Below, in pieces: positions 28,325 to 38,410 of a stretch of DNA of 58,773 nt (positions within the stretch are counted from its first letter, which is position 1; the number at the start of each line of letters is the position of its first letter). The notes beneath the pieces were generated by a model, which had not been told where the DNA came from, did not search any database, and saw only the letters and a list, made by a program, of their open reading frames with translations. A program made the position numbers and the translations under genes. Source of the DNA: Prochlorococcus marinus bv. HNLC1 (GTDB lineage Bacteria > Cyanobacteriota > Cyanobacteriia > PCC-6307 > Cyanobiaceae); the NCBI GenBank assembly GCA_000218705.1, contig GL947594.1, positions 1,039,283-1,098,055 on the forward strand, written 5' to 3'.

Positions 28325-29938
28325 GTGTTAAGACTAGAAAATATAACTAAAATTTTTGCTACCGATTTAGTATTGAAAAATATAAATTGGGAAATTAAAA
28401 AAGGTGAAAAGATTGGTTTAATTGGTTCTAATGGCGCCGGTAAAACAACTCAACTAAAAATCTTAACCGGAGAAGAAGAGCAAACTAGTGGTGCAATTAT
28501 AAAAGAGGGTAATCCTAGAATTTCGTATTTAAAGCAGGAATTTGATTTAAATATGAATAATTCTGTGAGAGATGAATTGATTGGTGCATTTAAAGAAATT
28601 CAAATAATTAGTCAGAAAATAAATGCATTGGAGGTAGAGATGCTTAATAAAAAAGATTCAAGAGACTCAGGAAATTTAAATACTTTAATAAATAAGATAG
28701 GAAATTATCAGAGAAAGTTTGAAGATTTAGGTGGTTATTTGATACCAGCAAAAGTTGACAAGATTCTGCCAGTACTAGGTTTCTCTCAAGAAGAGGCTAA
28801 TGAGTTGGTTTCAAATTTCTCATGCGGTTGGCAAATGAAAATTGCTTTGGGAAAAATAATGTTGTTACAACCAGATTTACTATTACTTGATGAACCAACC
28901 AATCATCTTGACTTAGATACTATATCCTGGTTGGAAGAATATTTATTACCTCTTAAAACTTCAATTATAGTAATAAGCCATGACCGTTATTTTATCGATA
29001 AATTATGTAAAAAAATTGTTTTTATAGAAAACGGTATTTCAAAAACATATAACGGAAATTATTCTTTTTTTATGGAACAAAAATTATTAGATGAACAATC
29101 TCAAAATAAAGCATATCAATTACAACAGAAAGAACTAGAAACTCAAAAAAGATATATTGAGAGATTTAGAGCAAGTGCTACAAGAAGTACTCAAGCTAAG
29201 AGTAGAGAAAAACAAATTAGTAAGATTGTAAAAGTTGATAATGTTTTGAAAAAGACAAAGAGTCCTATTTTTAAATTTCCAGAATGTAAACCTTCAGGTA
29301 AATCTGTTTTAGAAATTAAAAATTTATGTCATAGTTTCTCTGATAAGATTATTTTTTTTGAATCAAATCTAAAGATTATTAGTGGAGAAAAAGTTGCATT
29401 TTTAGGTCCGAATGGGGTTGGTAAATCTACATTATTTAAGTTAATAATGAAGCAAATTAATCCTGAGATTGGAGAAATCAATTTAGGTAAACACAATTTA
29501 ATTACAAGTTATTATGAGCAAAATCAATCAGAGGCACTTGATCCAGAAAAAATCATTATTGATTTAATTTTCGAAATGGTGCCAGATTGGCCACAAAAAA
29601 AAGTTAGAACATTTTTAGGTGGATTTGGTTTTTATAAAGATACTGTTTTTAAAAAGGTTAATCAATTAAGTGGTGGCGAGAAAGCGAGATTAGCAATGGC
29701 GTTAATAATTTTGAAGCCAAGTAATTTTTTACTTCTTGATGAACCAACCAATCATCTTGATCTTCAATCTAAGGCAAATTTAGAAATTGCTTTAAATTCC
29801 TATAAAGGAACAGTTTTGATTATTTCACATGATAGATTTTTTATATCAAAAGTAGCAAATAGAATTGTTGAAATTAAAAATTCAAATTTTCATTCCTTTG
29901 ATGGAGGTTATGAATATTATTTAGAAAAAAAGAGCTAA
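28325..29938 (+). CDS. ABC-F family ATPase (Uup/EttA-like)
   Basis: A 537-residue soluble protein with two ABC ATPase domains and no membrane part. Walker A: GSNGAGKTT (about 36-44) and GPNGVGKST (about 361-369). Signatures: NFSCGWQMK (about 165) and QLSGGEKAR (about 447). Both Walker B/Q regions read LLLDEPTNHLDL. The linker (about 245-325) is charged and coiled. ABC-F proteins act on ribosomes or in DNA repair (Uup). The start is GTG 28325. Confidence 0.92.
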   Translation: MLRLENITKIFATDLVLKNINWEIKKGEKIGLIGSNGAGKTTQLKILTGEEEQTSGAIIKEGNPRISYLKQEFDLNMNNSVRDELIGAFKEIQIISQKINALEVEMLNKKDSRDSGNLNTLINKIGNYQRKFEDLGGYLIPAKVDKILPVLGFSQEEANELVSNFSCGWQMKIALGKIMLLQPDLLLLDEPTNHLDLDTISWLEEYLLPLKTSIIVISHDRYFIDKLCKKIVFIENGISKTYNGNYSFFMEQKLLDEQSQNKAYQLQQKELETQKRYIERFRASATRSTQAKSREKQISKIVKVDNVLKKTKSPIFKFPECKPSGKSVLEIKNLCHSFSDKIIFFESNLKIISGEKVAFLGPNGVGKSTLFKLIMKQINPEIGEINLGKHNLITSYYEQNQSEALDPEKIIIDLIFEMVPDWPQKKVRTFLGGFGFYKDTVFKKVNQLSGGEKARLAMALIILKPSNFLLLDEPTNHLDLQSKANLEIALNSYKGTVLIISHDRFFISKVANRIVEIKNSNFHSFDGGYEYYLEKKS

Positions 29939-30096
29939 GAAAGTCTATAAATTAATAAGTATAATTCTTATTCTTTATATTTAAAATCAATTTTTTTAAA
30001 AAATCTTTACATTTAAATAGGCAAGATCACTCATTTATCTTTACATTATTCTTACTCTTTGTTTAATCTTATTACTACCTATTTAAAATAAGTTCA

Positions 30097-30246
30097 ATGT
30101 ATAAAGAGAAGGATGATTTTTCTAGTTTGAATAATTTGCATGTTGATCAAATTGATAGTTATTTTGAATGTATTTCTTCTTGTGATATCTCAGATGGCCA
30201 ATGCATCTCAAAATGTGTAGAAATACTTAAAGATCATGAAAGATGA
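30097..30246 (+). CDS. Mini-protein with twin CX3C motif
   Basis: A 49-residue ORF from ATG 30097 to TGA 30244-30246, starting MYKEKDDFSSLNNLHVDQID. Residues about 24-41 read ECISSCDISDGQCISKCV, giving C-X3-C-X7-C-X3-C, with acidic N-terminal half and no signal peptide or membrane helix. The paired CX3C arrangement can hold two helices together by disulfides or bind a metal. No known bacterial family is recognised. It ends 2 bp before the convergent htrA-type stop. Confidence 0.6.
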   Translation: MYKEKDDFSSLNNLHVDQIDSYFECISSCDISDGQCISKCVEILKDHER

Positions 30247-30248
30247 AA

Positions 30249-31388
30249 TTATTTATTTTTAGAAAGATCTCTTATATCAATTGGCCTTACATTAATATTA
30301 ATTAATCTATTATTTCTTTCGATTAAAATATTTGCAAATTTATTTACTCCATTTTGATTTATAGCATCAACAACATCTGATGATTTGTATATATATTCTT
30401 TTTCTACTTTTAAAATAATATCATTTACTAAAATGCCGCTTTTAGCAGCTGGACTTTTAGGTACTACATAACCAACTTTGACCTTTATATTATTTGTATC
30501 TAAAGAAGTTTCATTTATTAGGCTGATACCTATCATAGGATGAATAACTTTACCGTTTACTAACAATTCATTAACTATCTCTTTGACTTTATTTATTGGG
30601 ATAGCGAAACTTAGTCCTGCCCCTGGTCCAGATCTAATTAAAGTGTTTATACCAATTACTTCGCCTTTACTATTAAGTAAAGGACCTCCTGAATTTCCAG
30701 GATTAATAGCTGCATCGGTTTGAATAAGCTCAATCTTTTTATCATATATGCCTAATTGGGAAACATTTCGATTGAGATTACTAATTATTCCAAGTGTTAC
30801 TGTGTTTTCTAAGCCATAAGGATTACCTACTGCAATTGCCCAATCACCAACATTGATATCATCAGAATTTCCTAAGCTAGCTTTGGGCCATGGTCCTTTT
30901 CCTTTTAATTTTATTACTGCTAAGTCTGTAAGCATATCTTGACCTAAAACTTTTCCAGAAAATTTTCTACCGTCCTGTAAACCTACTATTAATTTTTCAG
31001 ATTGATTTACTACATGCGCATTGGTAAGCACAATTCCATTATCGATTATTACACCACTACCTTGTCCTTGCTCTATCCTTTCTTGAGATTCATAGGGTAT
31101 TGTTAAACCAAAAAATCTTTCAAAATAAGGATCTATCAGTATTTTTGAATTTCTTGAGATCTTATTGGATTTTACAAGTCTCTGAGTATCAATAGTTACT
31201 ACAGCAGGACCAGACTTCTCAATGGCTTTTGTTATGAAAGATTTACTTTCATTTGCAATCAATGAATTATCAATTCTTTTTTTATAAGTCGAAGAAAATG
31301 ACTTAGAATTTACTGATAAGCCTAAAATTATTGCTGAAATACAAAGAAGCTTGTTAATTTGTAATTTTTTTTTAGCCAAATAAAACAT
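30249..31388 (-). CDS. HtrA/DegP-type serine protease
   Basis: The 379-residue protein has an N-terminal signal/anchor (about 10-28), a trypsin-like domain with LTNAHVVN (catalytic His, about 122-129), DMLTDLAVIKL (Asp) and TDAAINPGNSGGPLLN (Ser in GNSGG, about 225-240), and one C-terminal PDZ domain (about 275-370; KVGYVVPKSPAAKSGI). It degrades damaged proteins in the periplasm or thylakoid lumen. One PDZ domain is usual for cyanobacterial HhoA/HhoB/HtrA; the sequence does not decide which. Confidence 0.94.
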   Translation of the reverse strand: MFYLAKKKLQINKLLCISAIILGLSVNSKSFSSTYKKRIDNSLIANESKSFITKAIEKSGPAVVTIDTQRLVKSNKISRNSKILIDPYFERFFGLTIPYESQERIEQGQGSGVIIDNGIVLTNAHVVNQSEKLIVGLQDGRKFSGKVLGQDMLTDLAVIKLKGKGPWPKASLGNSDDINVGDWAIAVGNPYGLENTVTLGIISNLNRNVSQLGIYDKKIELIQTDAAINPGNSGGPLLNSKGEVIGINTLIRSGPGAGLSFAIPINKVKEIVNELLVNGKVIHPMIGISLINETSLDTNNIKVKVGYVVPKSPAAKSGILVNDIILKVEKEYIYKSSDVVDAINQNGVNKFANILIERNNRLININVRPIDIRDLSKNK

Positions 31389-31541
31389 AATTTTTAATAT
31401 ATTTAAAACTTGTGATTTTTTATTTGAATGTTCATCTTAATAATACTCAAAATAACTAATTAATTAAATTTGGCGAATTTCTTATTTTTTCTAACTATTA
31501 TGGCTAACATAGATTTACAATAATAATACTATATTTTCCTA

Positions 31542-31799
31542 ATGACTCTTTTATTCCCCTTAATTTATTCAGCAGCACTTTTTTTCCTTATTTGGAAAGC
31601 TTTTACTGTAATGTCAAATGGATGGAGTGCATATGATAAAGATAAAAAAAATACATTTACGCCTAACAATCAAAGAAAATATACAATTCACCCTGAATTA
31701 CTGGATAAATCTGGAAATATAACAGATGAAGAACTATTAACTGTGAGATTTTCTAATGATAGTGATTCTACCTTAGAGAAAGGAACTACTTCTGACTAA
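31542..31799 (+). CDS. DUF2973 cyanobacterial membrane protein
   Basis: An 85-residue protein with one N-terminal membrane helix (LFPLIYSAALFFLIWKAF, about 4-21), then a conserved soluble part with YTIHPELLDKSGNITDEELLTVRF (split, about 47-70), the signature of DUF2973. Function is unknown. It precedes the 31830 gene by 30 bp on the same strand. Confidence 0.8.
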   Translation: MTLLFPLIYSAALFFLIWKAFTVMSNGWSAYDKDKKNTFTPNNQRKYTIHPELLDKSGNITDEELLTVRFSNDSDSTLEKGTTSD

Positions 31800-31829
31800 C
31801 TTTTCTATATTTTTTAAAAGGAGAACAAA

Positions 31830-32213
31830 TTGGAACAAAGAACTAAAATAGTTGCATCTGTGATAAGGGCTCTTAAACTGCCTCCTAGATTTAGATTGAA
31901 AATGTTAAAAGAAGATCCTGTAAGGTTAGAATTAAGTTTAACTCCTTCTTACGGAAAGAATCCTGTAGTTGTCGGTTTAGTTGAATCTTTAGATCTAGTT
32001 GCGCGTAGAGATAGAGAGGGAAGAATTCCTAGAGATTTACAGGGAACATGGGATTGGACGGTTAGACATGGCAAGGTTAGTACTGGTGGTTGGAATCCTT
32101 TCTTAAAAGAAGCCTTACAAACAATGTTTGAGACAGGCTTACCTGCGATCATTTATGAGGAACTTACTGGTGATGAATATAAACCTGTTGATGGAATCAA
32201 ACACATTAAATAA
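31830..32213 (+). CDS. Conserved cyanobacterial protein of unknown function
   Basis: A 127-residue soluble protein starting at TTG 31830 with a strong ribosome-binding site (AAAAGGAG) about 8 bases before. It is conserved-looking throughout (SLDLVARRDREGRIPRDLQG, WDWTVRHGKVSTGGWNPF) with many charged residues and no membrane segment. I do not recognise a characterised family. It is probably co-transcribed with the DUF2973 gene. Confidence 0.75.
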   Translation: MEQRTKIVASVIRALKLPPRFRLKMLKEDPVRLELSLTPSYGKNPVVVGLVESLDLVARRDREGRIPRDLQGTWDWTVRHGKVSTGGWNPFLKEALQTMFETGLPAIIYEELTGDEYKPVDGIKHIK

Positions 32214-32275
32214 AAAATTAACTTTAATTCATATATTGATCAATAAGACGCTAAAATATTAAAAAAAGTAATGTC

Positions 32276-32422
32276 ATGAATGAGGAAAATCAAACAAGAT
32301 TTGGATTCGTAAATTTTGCAGAAACCTGGAATGGTCGTTTAGCAATGATGGGTATACTTATTGGTTTAGGAACTGAATTAATTACTGGACAAAGTATTCT
32401 TAGACAAATTGGTATTGGTTAA
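32276..32422 (+). CDS. hli: High-light-inducible protein (short HLIP)
   Basis: A 48-residue HLIP: ATG 32276, TAA 32420-32422. It has the FAETWNGRLAMMGILIGLG helix (about residues 14-32), with the ExxNxR chlorophyll-binding motif, and ends ILRQIGIG. The preceding ATG at 32271 is followed at once by a stop, so ATG 32276 is the start. It acts in the thylakoid as a one-helix photoprotective protein. Confidence 0.92.
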   Translation: MNEENQTRFGFVNFAETWNGRLAMMGILIGLGTELITGQSILRQIGIG

Positions 32423-32447
32423 TATTTATACTTTCATTTAAATAAAC

Positions 32448-32770
32448 TTAATTTATTTCTTCAGCTTCAATTTCAATAGTTTCACTACCAGCGTCCTCAG
32501 AGTAATTTTTATATTATCAATTTCACTAAAATTTGACCCACAATACAGACAACTTTCGTTATCACTGATCATTGTTGTACCACAATTTGTACAAACTTTA
32601 AATTTTGATTTAAAAGAGTTAATTATTAAAAAAGCTATAACTATTAATAATATGGGAGTTAAAAATAATAAGATCAAAATATTTCCCAATAAACTAAATA
32701 AGAAGTTAAATCCAAAAAAGAAAATTATTAGAAAAGAAATAATACTATAAGTAACGAGACTTTTGTTCAT
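32448..32770 (-). CDS. Two-helix membrane protein with zinc ribbon (frame broken near 32508)
   Basis: The N-terminus has two hydrophobic segments (about 8-25 and 28-50). A C-terminal zinc ribbon CTNCG...CLYCG follows (about 59-78). After EIDNIK the first frame gives an implausible Leu/Lys-rich tail ending at 32453. The neighbouring frame gives an acidic tail, NYSEDAGSETIEIEAEEIN, to TAA at 32448-32450, which fits better. One A missing in the run at 32506-32510 explains it; repaired length 107. Unknown function. Confidence 0.65.
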
Positions 32771-32783
32771 TGAGATACTTAAC

Positions 32784-33716
32784 CTATCTAAAAAATTGTT
32801 TCCTATATTTATTTTTTTGCATTTCTACTATAGACATACTTGCAATAACTACACTCCAGCATTGACCAAAGTATATAATTACTCCTAATAGCCAAACCCA
32901 TAAAGTTAAGACCAAAAAACCACCTATAAATCCATAAGCTTGGAATCTTACCCCAAGAGATAAGATACTTTTACTCACCGCCAAATTTAATGTTGTTAGT
33001 AAAATACCTATCAATATTGCTCCAGGTATTAATGGCTTTAAAGGTACTTTTCTGCTTGGTAAAAGAGCTTGTAATAGTAAAGCCATTAAAGAGAAACCAA
33101 TTAAAGGTACTGCAAATTGTCCCACTTGAAGTACAGGTAATCTTAAAATAATTTCTGATAGCCAATTACTTGAAGAAGAGATATCTTTTAACACTTCACC
33201 AGGAATCATTCTTAAATTAGCACTTATTTGATCCAGGACCATAAGAAAACCAATAAAGAATACTATTAAGAATGCTTCTACTCTATTTCTTAGAAACTTT
33301 GAGGCTTGTTCTTGCCATGGTAAATAACTCTTTTTTGAAGGTAAAGCATCTTCCCATAGTCTTTCTGAACCTCTTTGTAATGATAAATAGGCATTCCCTG
33401 CTGTGAATAATAAAAACATTGCACCTAATATACCTGCTCCAAAGCCTTGATCAATTAATTTAAATAAAGTCGTCTCTACTAGTTCTACTACTGATGGAGG
33501 CAAAATCTGTGCCGCTACCTCAATGATTTGCTCATCTAAACCTTCTTGTTTACCAAGGAACCAGGATGCAACAGACAAAGATATTAGCAAAATTGGAAAA
33601 AAAGACTGTAATGCATAATAAGCAAATGCAGCACTTAAATCTATACAATCTGATTTACTCCATCTTTCACAAGCACCCCACAAACTCTTGAGAATCCATT
33701 TAGTGCTGTGTTGCAT
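32784..33716 (-). CDS. YihY/virulence-factor-BrkB-family membrane protein
   Basis: The ~310-residue protein has about six membrane segments and the family motifs SAAFAYYALQSFFPILL (about 31-47), GNAYLSLQRGSERLW and the C-terminal WLLGVIIYFGQCW. The ATG at 33716 (MQHST) has an AAGGGA about 8 bases upstream and is preferred to the TTG at 33731. The family was once called RNase BN; that activity is not supported and the role remains unclear. Confidence 0.88.
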   Translation of the reverse strand: MQHSTKWILKSLWGACERWSKSDCIDLSAAFAYYALQSFFPILLISLSVASWFLGKQEGLDEQIIEVAAQILPPSVVELVETTLFKLIDQGFGAGILGAMFLLFTAGNAYLSLQRGSERLWEDALPSKKSYLPWQEQASKFLRNRVEAFLIVFFIGFLMVLDQISANLRMIPGEVLKDISSSSNWLSEIILRLPVLQVGQFAVPLIGFSLMALLLQALLPSRKVPLKPLIPGAILIGILLTTLNLAVSKSILSLGVRFQAYGFIGGFLVLTLWVWLLGVIIYFGQCWSVVIASMSIVEMQKNKYRKQFFR

Positions 33717-33837
33717 ATTAATTCCCTTCAAATATTTAATTTATATCTTATTTATTTTAACTAAAAAGTATATTTTGCAAGTAATATATCGCTTTAGTTT
33801 TAGTTTAAAAGAAGATTTCCCCACTCTTTTAAATCTT

Positions 33838-34616
33838 TTATATTCTTTCTGTTCTTCCAGCTATCAGAGGAAAGTTAACATTTGTGAGATCCATCCCTAC
33901 ACGTAAGTTTCCAGGATTAACGTCTAACCAATCAATCTTACAATTTAATTCTTCAAGGATTAGCCATGCTGCTGCGATATCCCATATTTTAGGTGTTGAT
34001 TCAATCGCTCCAAATGTTTGTCCCATAGCAACACTTGTTAAATTTAGACTTGATACACCAAGAAGCCTTATTTTTCCAGGGAAAATTTCATTAGGTTTTT
34101 TCTGCAGGATTTTTATAGATCTACTGCATAAAGAAACACATTGGCTTCTTTGATCATTATTACTTCTAACAATTTTTCTATCATTCATCCAAACACCTTC
34201 ACCTTGAATTGCTAGAAATTTTTTCTTTAATGTTGGAATTATGAGAAATGAGGCTTGTGGTTTACCTTGACAAATCTTGCTATTGAAATAGACCAGTATG
34301 GTATTCCTGCCGCAAAATTTGTTGTGCCATCTAAAGGATCTACTACCCAATATGCATCATTGTGAGGAACAATTTTTTCTCCTTCTTCACTCAGAACACC
34401 TTCATTTGGAGCTATTTTTGAAAGACCCTCTACAATTGTTTGATCACTCCATATGTCGCAACTTGTAATAAGTGATCCATCCGCTTTATTACTAGCGGTA
34501 ATATTACCAAAATCTTTAAGCTGTCTATCACTTATAGAATTAAAAAGATTATTTAATTCATTTAATTGTTCTTCGTTTAATTGATTTGATGAATTATTCA
34601 TTCCCTTATTATGCAT
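33838..34616 (-). CDS. Inositol-monophosphatase-family phosphatase (one base missing near 34267)
   Basis: The N-terminal frame (34616-34239) has GEEG-type motif VLSEEGEK (about 73-80) and the metal motif WVVDPLDGTTNF (about 90-101). It then leaves the conserved frame at FVKVNHKPHFS. The adjacent frame continues GKPQASFLIIPTLKKKFLAI and carries the second metal motif WDIAAAWLILEE. A missing base near 34266-34272 joins them; the repaired protein is 259 residues, normal for the family. The ATG directly abuts the stop of the TolC-like gene. Substrate undetermined. Confidence 0.87.
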
Positions 34617-36050
34617 TTAATAATCGCAAATGGAATCTTTAAAATCTTCATTTGTATTAATGTCACTATTACAATCTTTATTCTTTAGAAGAAAAGTTAA
34701 CCTTTCTAATTTATCTAAATTAATATTGTAATTATAAATAGCATCAATATTTTTAGACTGAGAAAGAGTTAATTCTTTTTGCCTAATTAAAACATCTTTT
34801 AAAGTAGATATTCCTACTTCATATCTTAATCTTGCTAATCTTAATGCCTCTTTACTCGCAAGAATCTCTTGTTTAGTGGATATTAATTTATCTTTATTTT
34901 TTAATAAATTCAAATATGCCTCACTAATATTTGTTTTAATAACATTCTGAAGATTGAGAAACTTTAACTTTTCAGCTTCAGCCTCAGCTTGTTTAGCTTT
35001 AAAAGAATTATTATTTTGCCCTGCATTAAAAAAATTCCATGTTAAGTTAAGGCTTATTTTATTGGAGTATGTAGAAGAGGATCTGTCAGGATCAATTTGT
35101 TCAGTAAGAGTGCTTCCTTTAGAAAATGAACTTGAAAGACTATTACTAATATAAATAATCGGTAAATTTGCATTCTTAAAGTTCTGAGCTTGATTTCTTT
35201 TTATTGAATCTTGAAGAGTTAAATTTTTTAATGAATAACTATTATTTAAACCACTTTTTAAAATTTTTTCTAATGGGTGAAACCAAAATCCAATTAATTT
35301 TTGTTTCTTTTCGATAGTAAAATCTTCTTCAAGATCAATATTAAAAATTTCTTTCAGTGATATTAAATTTATTTCTTTAGTAATAGTTTTTTCTTTAAGA
35401 AGCTGTTTATCTCTCTCTAGCTGAGAATTAGCTTCTAATACTTCAAATTTAGTTCCTATACCAACTTCTAATTTAGCGTTAGCATCTTTTAAGCTTGTCT
35501 TAGATAATTCAACAGCTATTTGGGCATTTTTTTCATCTTGTATCGATTTTTGATATTTATGATATCGAGATTTTGCCTCTTGAATTAAATCTTGCTTTTT
35601 TATTTTGTAGTTATTTCTTGCTATTTCATATCTATTTTTAAAAGATTTTATTTCAAGTCCTCTTGTAGGATCAATGATATCCCACCTTAAATTAAGGGAT
35701 GGATTGATTTGATATTGAGATGTTTTAGTATTATTTGTCTAGTTATTAAAACTCTCTGAGTAAAGATATTGAGGGAGACCGTTAGCATTTAAATTTAGCT
35801 TGGGATATCTTTGGGATAGTTTGCTTGATAAATCGAAAGATGATGATTGCACTAATTTTTCCAAAGATTTGAGTTCTAAATTGCTTTTAGATATGATATT
35901 TGGAATATCTTCAAACTTAATTAATCTTTGTTTAAGTAATTTTTTAACTGATGTTTCCTCTTTTAATCTATAAACTTGAGCCGTGCTTTTAGTAGGTATT
36001 ATCAAAAAGACAGGAATTATTAAGCAACAATTAATTAAAGTTTTAAACAT
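34617..36050 (-). pseudogene. TolC-like outer-membrane efflux protein with an in-frame TAG
   Basis: The N-terminus has a signal peptide (about 1-25, ending KSTAQ) and the family start LRLKE... LEKLVQSSSFDLSSKLSQRYPKL (split). At 35739-35741 an in-frame TAG follows YSESFNN. The same frame then stays open for about 374 more codons (TNNTKTSQYQINPSLNLRWD...VGIGTKFEVLEANSQLERDK...) to TAA at 34617-34619. The two halves show the internal TolC repeat (VGIGTKFEVLEA and VGISTLKDVLIR). The part just after the stop holds no Met for about 270 residues, so internal restart is unlikely. Whole length 477 codons. A real nonsense mutation or a base error are both possible. Confidence 0.85.
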
Positions 36051-37455
36051 GATTAATTAAATTTTTACCAGAACTTTGTCCAACTAGATCTTTAATAATA
36101 TCATTTGCTTCATATACAACGTGAATTTTAGTACCTAATTCTTTTTCTACGTCTTCTATTTTTTTATCATCTAAAAAAAGATCACTACCTACCTTTAGCA
36201 TCATTGCAGGTATATAAATTGCTTCTCCAAGATCTTTATCCTTTAAACCTACAATCAAGTCTTCTCCTGTTAAAAGTCCAGTTACTACTTGTTCTTGCCC
36301 CCAGTATTGACTTGGTAATCCATAAAGATTAATTTTTAAATTTTCAATTTTATTTAATTTTTCTTGAGTTGGGATAAGAGCTTCATAAACTAATTTACCA
36401 ACTATCCAACTTACATTTCTTTTTTTAGCTAATTTTTTTGGTAGAGATTTTGTCTCAGTTTCTAACATTTTTAAAAAGCTACGAATTGTTCCCACACCGT
36501 TTGATTCTTGTGGCATATTTTCATAAGTTTTATACTGGGGTAATTTTTCACCTGCAATCAAGTACCATTCATCAGATAACCAACAGAATCTTGTCCCAAG
36601 TTTTTTCTGCATCATTTCTTGAATATTTTCTACTTGGAGAATTGTTTTTTTTGCATAACATTCATCAATAGCTATTAATCCATCATCTTCTGGTCTAAAT
36701 CTTGTTAAACCTACTGGAACAATAGCTACAGATAATACTGTTTGTTTTTCTTTAGACCAAAACTGTGAAAGATCTAGAATTGATTTTTCAAGTATTTCAT
36801 TATCATTTATTTCTGGACATACAACTATTTGTGCATGTATTTGAAGAGCGTGTTTTTCAAACCACTTAATCTGATTTAAAATTTCTCTCGCATTTTTGTT
36901 TTTTAGTAGTTTTTCTCTGATATCAGGATTAGTTGCATGAATAGATATGAAGAGAGGAGAAAGATTTTGAGTAGATATTCTGTTCCAATCTTTTTCCTTT
37001 AAATTAGTTAATGTTAGATATGATCCGTATAAAAAACTTAATCTATAATCATCATCTTTAAGATATAAGCTTTTTCTCTTGCCTGAAGGTTGTTGATCAA
37101 TAAAACAAAATGGACATTGATTATTACATTCTTTGAGAGAATCAAATAAAGCCTCTGTAAAATTTATACCTAAACTAGAATCTTGATCTTTTTCAATTGT
37201 AATGTTATGAACTTTATTATTTTTATCCAAAACTGATATTTCTAAGATTTCATCGCATATCAATATTTGATAGTCAATTAAATCTCTTGGCTTTATACCA
37301 TTGATACTTAAAATAGCATCTCCAGATTCGAACCCTACTTCATCTGCTATTGAATTGTTTTCAATACTTTCTATTAAAGCCGGGTTTATTTTGTGACTAT
37401 TTTCTGAAATTAATACATCATTTGAATTTTCTAGATAATTAGTTTCTTGCCACAC
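36043..37455 (-). CDS. DUF512 radical-SAM protein with PDZ-like domain
   Basis: The 470-residue protein starts with a PDZ-like region (about 20-80; GFESGDAILSINGIKPRD) followed by the radical-SAM cluster motif ECNNQCPFCFIDQQP (C-X3-C-X2-C, about 112-119) and a C-terminal DUF512 domain. It belongs to a cyanobacterial-type Fe-S oxidoreductase family of unknown substrate. It overlaps the TolC-like gene start by 8 bp. Confidence 0.88.
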   Translation of the reverse strand: MWQETNYLENSNDVLISENSHKINPALIESIENNSIADEVGFESGDAILSINGIKPRDLIDYQILICDEILEISVLDKNNKVHNITIEKDQDSSLGINFTEALFDSLKECNNQCPFCFIDQQPSGKRKSLYLKDDDYRLSFLYGSYLTLTNLKEKDWNRISTQNLSPLFISIHATNPDIREKLLKNKNAREILNQIKWFEKHALQIHAQIVVCPEINDNEILEKSILDLSQFWSKEKQTVLSVAIVPVGLTRFRPEDDGLIAIDECYAKKTILQVENIQEMMQKKLGTRFCWLSDEWYLIAGEKLPQYKTYENMPQESNGVGTIRSFLKMLETETKSLPKKLAKKRNVSWIVGKLVYEALIPTQEKLNKIENLKINLYGLPSQYWGQEQVVTGLLTGEDLIVGLKDKDLGEAIYIPAMMLKVGSDLFLDDKKIEDVEKELGTKIHVVYEANDIIKDLVGQSSGKNLINHV

Positions 37456-37642
37456 AGTACAAATGCTAGATTGCTGTAATATTCTTATTCTAAACCTATA
37501 AAAGACTCAAAGCCTATTAAATGCTTTTAATATATTTAATATATTTGGTTTTTTGTAGTTTTAATTCTATGGAATATGAACTTCAGATTTATTTAACTTA
37601 AGTCAAAATTAAACAAAAGTTTCACTTTTCATTATTAGTTCA

Positions 37643-38410
37643 TTGAAAGAAGTAATCTCTAAAAATTTGAGTAAAGAAAATCATTATAAATCGATGTTTA
37701 TTGAAGATGTTCATGTCGTTGAAGGTACTTATCTTACACAAGCAAAAACTTTAAGATTCTGGTCATCTTTTTTTGTAATATTACCTATATTTTTACAAGC
37801 TCCTTGGGTAAGATTTCAGCCAAATAGTGCTTTAATATTTACATTTTTTATTTTAGCAACAGGAATATTTTTATCTAGTGAGCCTTCAAAAAAATTCTTT
37901 ATTATTGGATCATTATTGTTAGGTGTTGCAGGTAGTTGGCTTGGTGGGTCACTATTTTGGGGTTGGTTAAGTGCTCATCCTATCCTTCATATTCCTGTTG
38001 AGGCTGTAGCTCTTCCTCTTGCTTTAATTGGATTAGGGACAAAGTGGAAGATAGGATCAAGCTTTTACATAGCATCTTTGTTTGGGACCGCAATTACTGA
38101 CTTAACTATATTTTTTACTGGGTTAATGGATAGATGGATGGATGTGATCAATGCTGACTCTGAAATTGCTCCTTTAATACTCCAAAAAACCTCTGAAAAT
38201 CTTATTAATATTAAGCCTTTATCTATTATTTTCATTATTGGTTTTTCTCTTTGGTTACTTTCCAGAAAAATTGCTGAATATTCTTCTATAAATACTTCTA
38301 ATGGTAGATCTGCTTTAGTATCTAGTTATGTTTTACAAACTACATTAATAGTTGATGGCATTTTTATTTTGCTTGCAATAATACAGCCAAATTTAAGTGG
38401 ATTGGTTTAA
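37643..38410 (+). CDS. DUF3120 membrane protein
   Basis: The 255-residue integral membrane protein has about six hydrophobic helices between residues 38 and 250 and a polar N-terminus of about 35 residues. The segment AHPILHIPVEAVALPLALIGLG (split) is typical of the cyanobacterial DUF3120 family. Role unknown. The start is TTG 37643; the ATG at Met18 (MFIEDVHVVE) is an alternative. It overlaps nadB by one base. Confidence 0.75.
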   Translation: MKEVISKNLSKENHYKSMFIEDVHVVEGTYLTQAKTLRFWSSFFVILPIFLQAPWVRFQPNSALIFTFFILATGIFLSSEPSKKFFIIGSLLLGVAGSWLGGSLFWGWLSAHPILHIPVEAVALPLALIGLGTKWKIGSSFYIASLFGTAITDLTIFFTGLMDRWMDVINADSEIAPLILQKTSENLINIKPLSIIFIIGFSLWLLSRKIAEYSSINTSNGRSALVSSYVLQTTLIVDGIFILLAIIQPNLSGLV

